Shown: piece by piece, positions 1 to 10,990 of the stretch
Numbering within the stretch: the stretch's first letter is position 1
Layout: each line of letters starts with the position of its first letter
Assembly (NCBI GenBank): GCA_964036665.1
Contig: OZ038530.1
Coordinates: 14,789,001 to 14,853,000 of the forward strand
Origin: Gordius sp. MW1
Lineage: Eukaryota > Nematomorpha > Gordioida > Gordea > Gordiidae
Direction: 5' to 3'
DNA: 64,000 nucleotides
Translations under genes and position numbers: made by a program
Notes under the pieces: generated by a model
Database searches by the model: none
Told to the model about the DNA's origin: nothing
The model's input: only the letters and a program-made list of their open reading frames with translations

Positions 1-1
1 C

Positions 2-141
2 TTAGCCAAGCAATACGAATTGTCGTTTCAATCGCGTCTAAACCTGAATAAGACCACGAGGCTTAATGTAAATTATCTCTACAGAAAGGTTAAGCAGCTT
101 AATCGCGCCCACACTATCAAGAAGCGTCACCGGTGTAAACA
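2..141 (+). CDS. MEP-1: MEP-1-like exon (first in window)
   Basis: The frame beginning at base 2 is open to 141, where CA|GTGAGT is a strong donor. It is basic and ends in HRCK. The codon split by the intron becomes Q, so the next exon completes C-x2-C (CKQC) of a zinc finger. The exon may begin before the window. Confidence 0.7.
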
Positions 142-3100
142 GTGAGTTCCCAATGTTCTATTAAGTTTTTTTTTATAAATCCTCTGAGAAATATTTGATA
201 GAAAACTCTGTGCGTTAGCTATTTCTTTTTGAATATACAATGCCTTTACCAATAATGCAGCGAGTTATTTCGAACAATTATAATATTAATATCATATAAT
301 TATAAAGTCCCTCTGCACAATACATATTGTATGCGCTACAGCATAAGCTATAGCGCATTAACACTTGGAGGCGCTAGCACTATAGTGTAATGAAATATTT
401 CATTGTTAAAATATAAAATAAATACAATTCTACGAAACACCACCATGTAAAAATAGGCAAAGCTGCTTAAGAGGAAAATATTATTTTCCAATTGAAATTG
501 GATTGAATATTAGAAATTACCAATTTTGCCCCTTCCTAACACCATTCCTCCCATTTTTTAAACAAATTTAGGAGAATATCTAACTTAATTTCCCCCTACC
601 TCTTTAATTCTTGGCCACCCCCTCTTTCCTGCAAAAATATTAAAACTTTAATTGATAAATAAGAAAAGAGAAACTTAATTTGTATGCAAATTATCCCAGT
701 AACGCCATTTTTTCCTCCGCTCCTTTGTACTAAGTTTTTTACATGTTGAGCTTATGTGGAGATTACAGAAGTAATTATTTATCAAACTACAATATTGCCT
801 AAGCATTTATATTACAACTTTCAAGGGCTATTGCATGATTCTTTTTTATTTGCGGATGTTAATTAAGGTTTTTGATATTTATAATTATTACAGTACAATA
901 CGTAGGTGCCCTCCATGTGTGTGAAATATGTTTTTGCTATGCTCATCACCACTTATAACATGGCTAACTGTTTTAACTAACTAGGCATGCTGGCGAGTTT
1001 AAGTTCTGAGTCAGGCTGGTAGAAGCAATTACAGCTGTCTCTTATTACAAAATTAACTAATACCCATGACCCCAACACCTTTCGATTATTGTAGGTGTAG
1101 TTTCACCACAGAATCCCTGTTGGTATACGACGATCACCTACGTAAACCGCACTTGGTGCGTGAAAATATTTTGGACGAAGACACGGTAACCCTCATATCC
1201 ACATATACCCTGCGTTGTCCGTACTGCTTTTACCGCAACAGAAAATCGCATATTATGCGCGATCACCTCGAACGGTCCCATTGCCTTCCCGCCCTTTACG
1301 TGCCCTCCTTCGAGGCACCTCCCCGATTTTATTCTTGCATACTTTGCCTGTATGAAGTTGATAAGGAGGTGATTATGATTTAGTTGATGAATTTATTTTA
1401 GATTTTGTAGTTAAGTGGAATAATTTTATATTGCTAATGCTTACATACATTTTTTAACTTACTTTTCTCCGATCGTAGGTAAATCTGGTGCATCACATGG
1501 AAAAGTGCAGGACGCGGTACGACCCAAAATGTTTCTTATCCCTCTCTCGCATGTACACTTCCTACTTTCCCTTTACCTACGATAATTCGATCCCCAGGAA
1601 CGCGGCTACTCTTTGTTACACGGAGTCCTCTGTGCAACCTGTATCGGTTTTCAGCACGACTACTCCTTTATTCAACAGTTCACTGGGGCTAAATTATAAC
1701 TCGAAAGGTCCCCCTAACACTACCCCTTACCAATCTTTTACAGCTTTCAAGCCTCGTCCATCATTCAATTGTAATAGCCAAGGTCAGCCTTTAACGCTAA
1801 AGTTTGGCCCACAAACTACGACCGGTCAATTTACGACCGCCGATTTATTCAAACAATCATTGTCCAGAGGCAGAATTAAGCCAGCCGAGCAAGATTCTCA
1901 CAACCTCCTCCACAAGTACATGTCTATGCTAAAAACCCTGAACCCTCCTTTAACCTCTCCTTTATCTGTAAGTCCTACTCAAGCGACGGTCAAAGAACCA
2001 GCTAGCGTCAAATCAGCCGGCGTCAATTTGCCAGGCGAGGGAGGCCAGCAAATACGTAGCACAGCTTTCGGCGTTAATATAAGCGGTGTCAAGTCCAAGT
2101 ACCAAGTCCTGGTGCATACAAGTACACAATTAACTGACCCACAGAAAAGAGGTATCATAGAAACTCTCATAACAACCCTTAACCGCAAGCCTACGAGTAT
2201 TGGCGCCATTCATAACACGAATACTGCGGTTTGCACAGAAGTCACTCCCATTTCCAAAACAATCAATAGCTCTAGTGTAATTAGTAGTAGTTTGGATTCC
2301 CTGACCTCTCTCATATCTACGCTCGGAGATGGAACGACGAAAGGATCGTTTACCACGACAATAAACCCGCTCAGCACCATAAGCATCGATCGTTCTAATC
2401 GACTCAACGGACTGTTAGATAGCTACATGGAGCATCGGAAAAGTTTATCTAACGTGAATCCTCTCAAATCACACTCATCTCGCCTGGCCACCTTGGCCGA
2501 AATTGTGAATCGCGCTGATAGTGGCAATAAAACGCTATCCAAAACTTCCGACAACCCAGTCAAAAATCAGCTAGAACATAGTCAGTATCTTTATATGCTA
2601 ACTAATTATGCCGATGCACAGAGATTGACCAGTATAATGCCAATGAATTGCGGCTATAACGCATTCGATCAATGCGATATAATCTCAATTCATTTGCGAC
2701 TCCTATGTCATTAGTGATAAAAATTAGTGCGAAATGTGATGAGCAAGTTTTTACAATTAAATCCATAAACTAAGGTTTTTGTTTGCACGTAAAAGTTTTG
2801 AAGATCATCAATAAGTGGCTGCCTAGCTTTTCACGCTAAAGTTTTTGAATATCCCTCCTGCCAATATTTTTATAGAGTCAAAACATATAATAAGATTTAT
2901 AAAGAAAAACTTTACTAATGATGAGTATTAAATTTATATAAATTAGTTTTAAGGTAGTATAAATTACGTGATCACTTTATTAAATCCAGTCGACCTCGAT
3001 AGTTCGAGCTCCTCCGACGAGGGTAGCCTAGTCGGTAAGAAGAGAAAGGGTAGCACTTCGGATAGACCGATAGGAGCAACTAAGAAAAAGCGCCCCTCTT

Positions 3101-6100
3101 CCCCCGAATCAGACGGTGAAATATCCATTTTGGGCGAATTCAAAAGTTCTAACTTGCCCAAAAGAAGCACCGACAATTATAAAGAAACCGCTGAATCGAT
3201 ATCGTCTTCTCGAAGCGTGGAAGGCAAAAGCACCAAATCGGACGCCGGCACTGGTCCGAGCGCTAAATTGATTTGCGAAATATGCGATGTTTCGTACGGT
3301 GCTATTCTGGACGCCTACGTCTCCCACGAGCAGGGAGATAAAAGTGAGTTTATGGTATTTTTAAAGAGGCTTGGGTGGAGGAAAAGACTATTTATTAATT
3401 TGGAAAGGGGATGCGTTTGATTATTTCGGGGATTATCTTTAGAAGGTCCTCACAAAGTAATAACAGGATACTTATCTGTGTTGATTCACGAACAGTGAAT
3501 GGGCTCTTCCCTTTTGGGTGGAAAGTGTATATAAATGATGCCGTCTTAAGCTGTATATTCTCGTCAGTACCGTTCCCATAGCATAAATACGGAAAATCAA
3601 CTTTGCCTATAGGAATTTGTTAATCTTGTTTTCGTTTAATCATTGTTTTTTAGGATTCTGCACAATAAATTAAATCTTACGATACATAAAACGTATATGT
3701 TTTAACCATAGACTAGATAGACTGCTGATCAACGCACAAAATGTGTACCCTTTTTTCCACCATTTTGATGTTAACCTTCTTAACATTGTAAAGTGGTGAT
3801 CATATAGAAATTAGTAATTTTTGCAAATTAAATAATCTTATAAAGGTAAATAAGAAAATATTGAATTGGGTAGATGTCAAAAACAGCATTTAAAATAAAT
3901 ATTATTTACACAATACATTAAAAATGTAAAAAATTCGATTAAAGTTTGTGCAATAATATAGCGCCATAAAATTTTGTATTATTAATTTATTGAAGTTCAT
4001 TTTAATTTTAAACTAGTGAGGAAGGTAAATTGATTGTTATACGGCAAAATTACATGGTTAAAATACACCAATTGCACTCTTCAAAATGGAGGAATATTTG
4101 ACACGCAATTAACCATATGCAACATATGGCATGAGCAGTCTATCTAGTATATGGTTTTAACTCACCTTTGGTCAAGTAGAAAAAACTCGGGCCTTCGGCC
4201 CTCGTGGGAAGGGGGAGAAGGGAAGGGAAGGGGGGACGACTCATCTGTACTTCGTATAAATGTATCATATTTGCTATGCAATTTATGGGCGAGAAAGGTG
4301 GGAAGGGGCGAGAATGCCTATAGGGGGGTATTAAATGCCTAATGATTAATTAATTATTTATACAAATTTTCCATTATAGGCAAAATGTAATATAGGCAAA
4401 ATGTAATATAGGCAAGGGTTAGGGTTAGATTTAGTGTTTGCATCTAGTTGCGTATTACATTAGTTTTTATGGCCTTTAGTGATTATGGGTCTAACAAACA
4501 TTATATTATAAAACAACACAATGTTAAGAATTTGCAGAATTGTTGGGAGAAATTTTTTGTTGAATTTGAACAATTTTTAATTAAAAAATCAAAAATTTGG
4601 CCAATGGTCACTTTTTCTCTATTGGTCAGTACCAACAGATACTCTATAAATCAATGATAGCCAAAAAAAAAACGGAAAAAAAAATTTTGATGCTCACTTT
4701 GGCCAATGGTCATTTTTTTCCATTGGTCAGCAGCCAGCACACGGTAAAAGTGAATATAAATTTATAAGAGTAAAAAAAACGAAAAAAAAATTTTCGAATC
4801 ACATTTTGGCCAATGGTCATTTTATTCCATTGGTCAGCAGCCAGCGGACGGCCAAAAAGTCATAATAGCAATGGTAGGAACAGGAACAATCATAATAGTC
4901 AGAAAAAAACGAAAAAAATAATTTCGATTCACATTTTGGCCAATGGTCATTTTTTCCATCGGTCAGGAGCCAGCGGACGGCCAAAAAGTCATAATAGCAA
5001 TGGTAGTAACAAACAATCATAATAGTCAAAAAAAACGAAAAAATAAACTCGGATTCACATTTTGGCCAATGGTCATTTTTTTCATTGGTCAGCAGCAAAC
5101 GTACGGCCAAAAAGTCTTATTATCAATGATAGTAACAAGAACAATCATAAGAGTCAAAAAAACTCCGGGATTCAAACCCAAAAACTAGTTAAATTGCATA
5201 TCAATTAAAAGTAAACAACTTTTATTTATGTTTATTATATAACATTGGTCAGCAGCCAGCGGACGGCCAAAAAGTCATAATAGCAATGGTAGAAACAGGA
5301 ACAATCATAATAGTCAAAAAAAAACGAAAAAATAAACTCGGATTCACATTTTGGCCAATGGTCATTTTTTTCATTGGTCAGCAGCCAGCGGACGGCCAAA
5401 AATTCTTATTATCAATGATAGTAACAAGAACAATCATAAGAGTCAAAAAACTCCTGGATTCTAACCCCAAAACTAGTTAAATTGCATAGCAATTAAAAAG
5501 TAAACAACTTTTATTTATGTTTATTATATAACTAGTTAAATTGCATAGCATTAAAAGTAAACAACTTTTATTTATGTTTATTATATAATAGATAGTTTAA
5601 CAAATCTTATATATAACACACCGAGGGAGATAGAGATGAGGGGTGGGGGACCTCTTATGCATTAATTTAAAAAATAACACAGCGAGGGAGATAGAGATGA
5701 GGGGTGGGGCACCTCTTTCTCATGCATTAATTTAAAAAAGCGATAACCTAATATACCCAATGCAAATAGATAGGGAGGGTAACGGACGACGGACGGACGG
5801 ATACCAAAAAACGAGCCCATAAATTGCATAGCAATTAATACATTATTTATTTATTTTTAAAGATCATTTTTTTTAACTACGCATGATTTATGGTTGGAAA
5901 TTACAATAATGTTTGAACGTTCCCCACAGTTTCATCACACCTTATGAAATTTCTAAGCAACCGTTTGATTTATCGATATTCGCGACATAAAATAAATTAA
6001 ATACTTGGAATTCAGATAATCAGGCGATAATCGATCATTACGAGACCGTTCACGACGTCAGGATTTGTCCGAAAAACCAAAACAAAATTTTTACCGTCGG

Positions 6101-8763
6101 AAGGCGGGGAAGTAAATTTACTCACAACAATCTACCCATCCCACCGCTGAGTTGCAGGCGTTGCCTCACGCGTTACTACACCTTGAACGGGTTGGAACGA
6201 CATTTGGCTGTCAGTCACGACGTCATACTACCAGACATAGCAGGCATTATGGCGCGGAGTGGTAATAGGGCTGGGTCGGGAACCGGACCAAAATTTTGCA
6301 TTTGGTGCTCGGGCCAGGATAACCTAATCCTATTTAAAGACGAACGACAACGTGCCTCGATGGGGATAGGAGGCGGAGGGGTCGACATGATAGCTCACCT
6401 GTCGCAAATTCACGGGATCGATTTAAGGATCAGGGGTTCTCCGACTTACGCTTGCAGCTTGTGTACCGCCACCGACGGTTCTAATTCATCAACCGTAGTA
6501 GCTTTCGAATGCTACGAAACATTGGTGAAACACGCGGCCCGAGCTCATGGCCTAACTCTCTCACCCCAGCACGACGGTGCAGCATCACACTCCGGTCTTG
6601 TTGCTTTCGGTATATGGAGTTTGATTTTTTATGAATAATAATAGAAAGTTTAACCATGTAAAAAGATTTTTAATAGAATTTGGGGAGGGGTTAATTATTT
6701 TTTTAATTTTACCCTTAATTATTAATGACTGTGTTCTCGAGTTTTATTATTGCTTGACTATCTTAACGTTAAAAATAGGTATTTGAGTATACCGCGATAG
6801 CTTAGGTTGAGTAGATCACATTTTCTTAATCAATTGCTCTGCAATTCTTATGTCCCCTCCTTCTCCCTTTGAAAAGACTGTTGTGTGACGCTATAAGCTA
6901 GGACTACTAATCATGACAGACATTGGCTACCAAACTAACCCTTAAATGTTATGGGAGAAACAGATGTAAGACGTGGTAAAACATTTGAAAGTCAGCTTGA
7001 ATATTTTGAACGCGAAGCTAAAGGTTACATAGACAAACAACCATTAAGTAGAAGAAAAATGACGAAAATCGGCGTGAATATTTTAAACGGGAATTCGTTG
7101 AAGATGATGAAACAGCCGAACAACTTAAAGGCGAATTCGCTAAAGTATATGAGACAGATGAACAGCTTAAAGGACAAGCTCTCGCCCAAAGAAAGCGAGA
7201 ATATCGTAAACGTAAACGCGAATTCGCTAGAATGTATGAGACAGAGGATCAGCTTAAACTAAAGCGACAAGCTCTCGCCCGAACAAAACGTGAATATCGT
7301 AATCGTATGCTAATGAATGAGAAAGAGGAACAAGTTATACGCAGACGAGAAGTTTAAGCCCAAACACAACGTGAACGTCGTAAACGCATGCGAATGAATG
7401 AGACAGGTGAACAACTTAAACTCAAGCGAGAAAGTCTTGCCAAAATTAAACGTGAATATCTTAAACGTATGCTTATGGATGAAACAGACGAACAGGGTAA
7501 GCGCAGACGAGAAACTCAAGCCCAAAAGAAAGGCGAATATCGTAAACGTGTGCGAATGAATGAGACAGAGGAACAGGGGAAACGCAGACGAGAAGCTCAA
7601 ACCCTAACAAAACGTGAACATCGTAAATGTATGCGAGTGAATGAAACAGACGAACAGGTTAAACGCAGACGAGCAATTCAAGCCCAAAAGAAATGTGATT
7701 ATCGTAAACGTATGCGAATGAACGAGACAGAGGAACAGGTTAAACGCAGACGAGAGGCTCAAGCCCAAAAGAAACGTGAATATCGTAATCGTAGCGAAAC
7801 CAAAAACGACCTCAACAAAGTTTTCTATATATAGTTATTGTAAGGTATGTATACTGGTTACCAAACAATTTAACATTAAATTGCCGATAACGATTTACGG
7901 TGTTTATAACGTATGAGATCAACAACGGTTACTCGCTCCCAAGAAATGCATAGCAAATTTGACTACTGTATAACGTAGTTATTTGATTTTTTACACCAGA
8001 CATTAAGCGCGAGACATCAATTTAGCCATATCTATATATACATTTATTCGGCTAGCTATTAATTTATCCTTACATTTTGCCCAAAGATGAGAATCAAACA
8101 TCCTCAAACTTGACCAAATCTGCCGATTCCTGCCTCAATGATAGCGTTGGAGTGGCCAAAACAGTCATTCCATCAACCTCCTCTTTCCTCTGCACCTTTT
8201 GTCAATCGCCAAACCCCACAAACAACTCTATTAGCACTGCGCACTATTACTCCAACGCTGGTGCATTCATACTTCACGTGCTAACCGACCACGCGGCTCT
8301 TCTAACGCCCGGAATAACGAAACGCATCATGGAATCATCGACGGGTAAACTAGGTTCTAAACCAAAACCTCCGGTAGATCCCGAAGATGGTGCGAGTATA
8401 TTTTTAAATCACATCCCCGATACCATCTATACCCTTTACAATCAATGCGCTTTGGCGGCTAATGCCTTAAAAGCAACTCTACCTACCAACGGACCCACGG
8501 GGGTTGGGCAGCCACAATTAACGCTGGAACAACAGCATTTTGTTAATCTATTTAACATAGATGGGCAAAATTGTGAAGCGGGACTTGATTATAATAATCA
8601 ACTTAACGAACAATTTAAAAGACGAGACTACCTTTCTTCGGTCAATTGTACTGACGAAAGCAGTTCTGCCCCTTCCTCTAATTCCTACCACACCAATAAT
8701 TTACCACCTTTGAAACCGATTTACTCCTCCCCGACCAAACAGTCGCATCTTTATTGCGTTTAA
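2..8763 (+). CDS. MEP-1: MEP-1-like multi-zinc-finger protein, 3' six exons (5' end outside window)
   Basis: Exons read 2-141, 1095-1368, 1479-2713, 2958-3343, 6016-6609 and 8087-8763 (stop TAA). Every junction is GT-AG and keeps phase. This gives about 1,100 residues without the N-terminus, close to the roughly 1,150 I recall for fly MEP-1. The order fits MEP-1: an N-terminal block of C2H2-like fingers, a long Ser/Thr/Asn-rich linker, an acidic Ser/Lys stretch, then a C-terminal finger block. That block contains C-x2-C-x12-H-x4-H with the family-like core NGLERHLAVSH, preceded by a PPLSCRRC-type segment. In flies MEP-1 is a nuclear partner of the Mi-2 chromatin remodeller, and in nematodes it represses germline genes; that role here is inference from family. 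A repeat-protein fossil lies in the last intron. The last exon is the least certain part of the assignment. Confidence 0.8.
142..1094 (+). other. Intron of MEP-1-like gene, no other feature seen
   Basis: AT-rich sequence of about 950 bases between donor 142 and acceptor 1094. I see no coding frame, no long repeat and no RNA gene in it. Confidence 0.5.
1095..1368 (+). CDS. MEP-1: MEP-1-like exon with two zinc fingers
   Basis: The acceptor TTGTAG sits at 1089-1094 and the donor GAG|GTGATT at 1369. The exon carries the rest of the split finger (CSFTTESLL...HLRKPH). It also has a full C-x2-C-x12-H-x4-H finger beginning CPYCFYRNRK, and the two cysteines of a third finger (CILC) whose histidines lie in the next exon. 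An upstream ATG at 1066 lies in the intron and is not needed. Confidence 0.8.
1479..2713 (+). CDS. MEP-1: MEP-1-like long linker exon
   Basis: It starts right after CGTAG with VNLVHHMEKC, closing the third finger. About 380 residues of Ser/Thr/Asn/Pro-rich, probably disordered linker follow. The frame closes at a TAG overlapping the donor: TTA|GTGATA at 2714 gives a phase-2 end that joins exactly to the exon at 2958, so the stop is intronic. The exon is long compared with the others in the window. Confidence 0.8.
2958..3343 (+). CDS. MEP-1: MEP-1-like acidic/basic exon with half zinc finger
   Basis: The acceptor GGTAG lies at 2953-2957 and the donor AAAA|GTGAGT at 3344. It encodes a Ser/Asp/Glu/Lys-rich stretch with KKRK and KKKR basic clusters (possible nuclear localisation), then ICEICDVSYG. 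This is the first half of a zinc finger finished by HYETVH in the next exon. Phase 1 to phase 1 joins are exact. Confidence 0.75.
3707..4160. repeat. MITE-like element, inverted ends with core GCAGTCTATCTAG
   Basis: The left end reads AACCATAGACTAGATAGACT and the right end is a near inverted copy (GAGCAGTCTATCTAGTATATGG). The body is AT-rich with AAAATGG-type motifs. A second copy with the same two ends lies at 32901-33339 and a 3' partial at about 22870-23150. No transposase is visible. It lies inside the MEP-1-like intron 3344-6015. Confidence 0.6.
4184..5839 (-). mobile_element. Helitron/Helentron-like (DINE-1/HINE-like) minisatellite element, copy 1
   Basis: It has the same boundaries as the 35716-38514 copy. 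The left end contains the perfect hairpin GGGCCTTCGGCCC; the right end reads ATAAATTGCATAGCAATTAA. The word TGCTATGCAATTTATGGG recurs inverted about 100 bases inside the left end (near 4275), so there are subterminal inverted repeats. The middle is a tandem array of 107-130 bp units opening TTGGCCAATGGTCATTTTTT, then two copies of a GAGGGAGATAGAGATGAGGG unit and a short GGACG repeat. Non-coding. The architecture recalls Drosophila DINE-1 elements; family assignment is inference. Confidence 0.55.
4580..5480. repeat. Minisatellite array, units of about 107 and 126-130 bp
   Basis: The landmark GGCCAATGG recurs at 4701, 4808, 4938, 5064 and 5353. Short units (107) end in a GTAAAAGTGAATAT-type segment. 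Long units (126-130) contain GCGGACGGCCAAAAAGTCAT and a GGAACAATCATAATAGTC segment. Short ORFs on both strands here are by-products of the repeat and are not genes. Confidence 0.8.
6016..6609 (+). CDS. MEP-1: MEP-1-like C-terminal zinc-finger exon
   Basis: The exon begins after TTCAG at 6015, about 60 codons before the first in-frame ATG at 6183. It finishes one finger (HYETVH) and has a canonical C-x2-C-x12-H-x4-H (CRRC...HLAVSH). Two further C-x2-C/H-x4-H pairs follow (CIWC...HLSQIH and CSLC...HAARAH). This arrangement is what best identifies the gene as MEP-1-like. The donor TTCG|GTATAT at 6610 is moderate but keeps phase with 8087. Confidence 0.8.
6951..7834 (+). pseudogene. Decayed protein of 27-residue repeats (STPR-like), in MEP-1-like intron
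   Basis: From about 7070 to 7834 one frame encodes tandem units of the pattern REYRKRMRMNETEEQ-VKRRREAQAQKK. The ET codons recur at 7238, 7319, 7400, 7481, 7562, 7643 and 7724, exactly 81 bases apart, with a 29-residue unit and a 14-residue part unit before. The frame is broken by TAA at 7355 and TAG at 7049. The basic ET-x-EQ pattern resembles STPR repeats (23 residues in FMBP-1) and the repeats found near the N-terminus of some Helitron proteins. No Rep or helicase motif is seen. It is most likely a transposon fragment lying in the intron 6610-8086. Confidence 0.6.
8087..8763 (+). CDS. MEP-1: MEP-1-like last coding exon
   Basis: Acceptor CAAAG is at 8082-8086. Joining to 6609 restores an Asp codon and then runs 225 codons to TAA. 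One finger-like pair is present (CTFC ... HVLTDH), followed by a Pro/Asn/Ser-rich tail. I do not recall this tail from MEP-1 of other animals, so its membership rests on phase, strand and position. It could instead be a separate gene. Confidence 0.6.
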
Positions 8764-10163
8764 ATGTCCAACTTGTATGGCAAAATATTATGTTGAAAAT
8801 GATGTAGTCTTTAATAAATTTATATTTTGTTGTATGTATATATTTTTTGACGGTATAAGATGGTCGTTTAAACATATAAGCCTAAAATTTATTTATAAGT
8901 TTAGAATGGTTCGTCAATTTATTTTAATAAATTAAATTTTTAACGCTAAGAATGGCTATGCCCGGCAAAATTAGCAAATTTTTTGTACTAAAAATTATTG
9001 CGCTTTATGCTAAAAGTCAATTAAATCTAAATGTAATATCTGATTTTTAACAAAGAATAATTGATTTATTTTAAAGAATTATAAATGATAGATATTATTT
9101 AAAAGCAGCAAAATTTTCTGGATCTTTTTTCGTGTATAATACTAACTCCAAATGCAACAAGGTTGAAACAAATAACAAAATTATGCTTACGGTATTAAAC
9201 CGTTTTTTAGACCTACGGTTTAAGAAAGGTTGTTAGATGTGCAATATTTTGTTGAAACAAGATGAGCGTTGGATAAACATATTCTTTTAATATTCATTTT
9301 TTTATTTAATGTTAGCCGAATATCTTTTAAAGTATACTAAATTTAAATATCATGCAGCACCCACCTCTTCTGCCATCTCTATTTTATATGTTAACTTATA
9401 CACGCATTAAAGATGTTAACTTGAACAAATACCAAAACTTTTATTATATGCTGGGTTTTAGTGCATTTAAACGTAACTTCATGGATTAGTCTATGAACCA
9501 AGAATCGCTTATAAATCTTTGGGGACTTTGTTTTAGTTTAAAAATTGTTATTTCAAATTAACCCTACAGGTACTAGGGTAACCTTTGGGTGACGCAGCTT
9601 TATAATTAATTTTCTCAAAAACTACTGAAGGTAAAAACATTTTTTAAATTAAATGTGAGAGATTAAATTGTGATAAATCATCTGATACAATTGTATTACT
9701 TCCTCAATAATTCTTGAAATCGTTCAAAAATCGCAATTCCGACCTGCCTTCTTTTCTTCAATCATTATTACATAACAATAAATTTTAGCAATTAAATTTA
9801 CATATTTAAAATCTGCATGTCCAACATTAGAAATATAGAATTCATATGAGTACTTTACAATTTGCCCTAAAGTTGAACGTCACCTACAGGCTACATTGGG
9901 TAACCTTTTTAATGATTTATCCAATGATTATTTTTTTGCAAAAGTGATAATATATAGGGGATCGGGGTAGAATAGCAAACTTTTTGCTCTTTTAAACTAT
10001 AAAAAGTCTTGGTAAAACAATATTTTCGAGTTTCTCTGATTTTTTGAAGGAAATATGGCGGGTACATTTTATAGATAAAATTGTACCTCCTCAGATGCCA
10101 AATACGGCTAAAATTGGTTTTATAGTTTTAATGCGGCCTAAGATAGAGGTCCACATTTCTATA
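8764..10163. other. Intergenic, nothing recognised
   Basis: AT-rich sequence after the stop of the MEP-1-like gene. AATAAATTT-type polyadenylation candidates occur near 8812 and 8925. No convincing ORF or repeat with partners in the window was seen. Confidence 0.4.
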
Positions 10164-10327
10164 CATGGGCTAGCTTGCATTGAAATTAGAGGGGGCTATA
10201 ATGATTTAGGGAGGGGCAAAATGATCATTTTTCGAATTTTTAGCCATACTTTTGATAAATTTCAACAAATTATTTGATATAAAAGGCAGCCGCCCCTTCC
10301 TGCCTCCCCCCCCCTGCTAGGCCCATG
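10164..10327 (+). repeat. CATGGGCGTAGCC-family interspersed repeat
   Basis: Degenerate terminal inverted ends (CATGGGCTAGC / GCTAGGCCCATG). The body is typical of the family: AAATTAGAGGGGG, AATGATTTAGGGAGGGGCA, AATTTTTAGCCAT, then a G/C-rich CAGCCGCCCC stretch. Confidence 0.7.
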
Positions 10328-10401
10328 GTCCGAACACTCAAATCTCCCAAGGGTTGAGGTTTTCTGGATTTTTAAATGATAGGTTCAAAATCAATTAAAA
10401 T

Positions 10402-10820
10402 TAGAGATGCACCGATACCACTATTTTATGCCGATACCGATACCAGCCGATACTTAAGATTTTTTTGCCGATACCGATACCATGCCGATACTTATAATAA
10501 AAAAAATTTTTATACTAAAAAATATATGCAAATTAAATATTATAAATTAAGTCACATCCAAATTTTGGTAGATCAGAATTTTGACGATAAAACAATTGTA
10601 AATAAATATTTATAGCCAATCAAATGAAACAATTTTCAAAAAATTTAAAAAGTCCTCTATTTTTTAATGGTAGGAGATACTATAAATATTATTTTTTGAG
10701 TTTCATATTGAAAAAGGTATCGGCTTGGTAATTGCCGATACTAGCAAAGTATCGGGCCGATTCTTTTGGCAAGGTATCGGCGCCGATACCATGCCGATAC
10801 TTGGTATCGGTGCATCTCTA
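10402..10820. mobile_element. Non-autonomous hAT element (MITE) with exact 8-bp TSD
   Basis: The ends are perfect inverted copies of TAGAGATGCACCGATACC, and the 8 bases ATTAAAAT flank both sides (10394-10401 and 10821-10828). The CCGATAC motif is repeated several times near both ends, as is usual for hAT subterminal transposase-binding repeats. Its 419 bases contain no transposase. An 8-bp duplication and a TAGAG-type end place it in the hAT superfamily. Confidence 0.9.
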
Positions 10821-10851
10821 ATTAAAATAGTGCAACTGCAACCCATATTAT

Positions 10852-10990
10852 AATGAATAAATCCAAGGTGCCTTTTATGGACATAACACAGCAAAGCAAT
10901 TCATGCTAATTAAAAAAAGTGCAACCCATCTTTCAAAGAATAAATCCAAGGTGCCTTTTATGGACATCACACAGCAAAGCAATTCATAAA
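10852..10990 (+). repeat. Two-copy direct repeat, about 55 bp each
   Basis: The words AATAAATCCAAGGTGCC, TTTTATGGACAT and CAGCAAAGCAATTCAT occur in order near 10855-10905 and again at 10933-10988. This is a recent local duplication beside the hAT element. Confidence 0.7.

Noticed and set aside
1979-2407. Minus-strand ORFs opposite the MEP-1-like linker exon
   Set aside because: Shadows of the + strand coding sequence with no motif of their own.
4417-4435. Telomere-like GGGTTAGGGTTAG word
   Set aside because: Only two repeats, inside the Helitron-like element; no array.
4600-5480. Tandem array resembling a CRISPR array
   Set aside because: Units of 107-130 bp are similar throughout, without unique spacers, and the genome is eukaryotic.
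4813-5480. Several overlapping ORFs on both strands, repeated at 36860-37772
   Set aside because: They are frames through the minisatellite units; the sequence is the same in two places and has stops at repeat borders.
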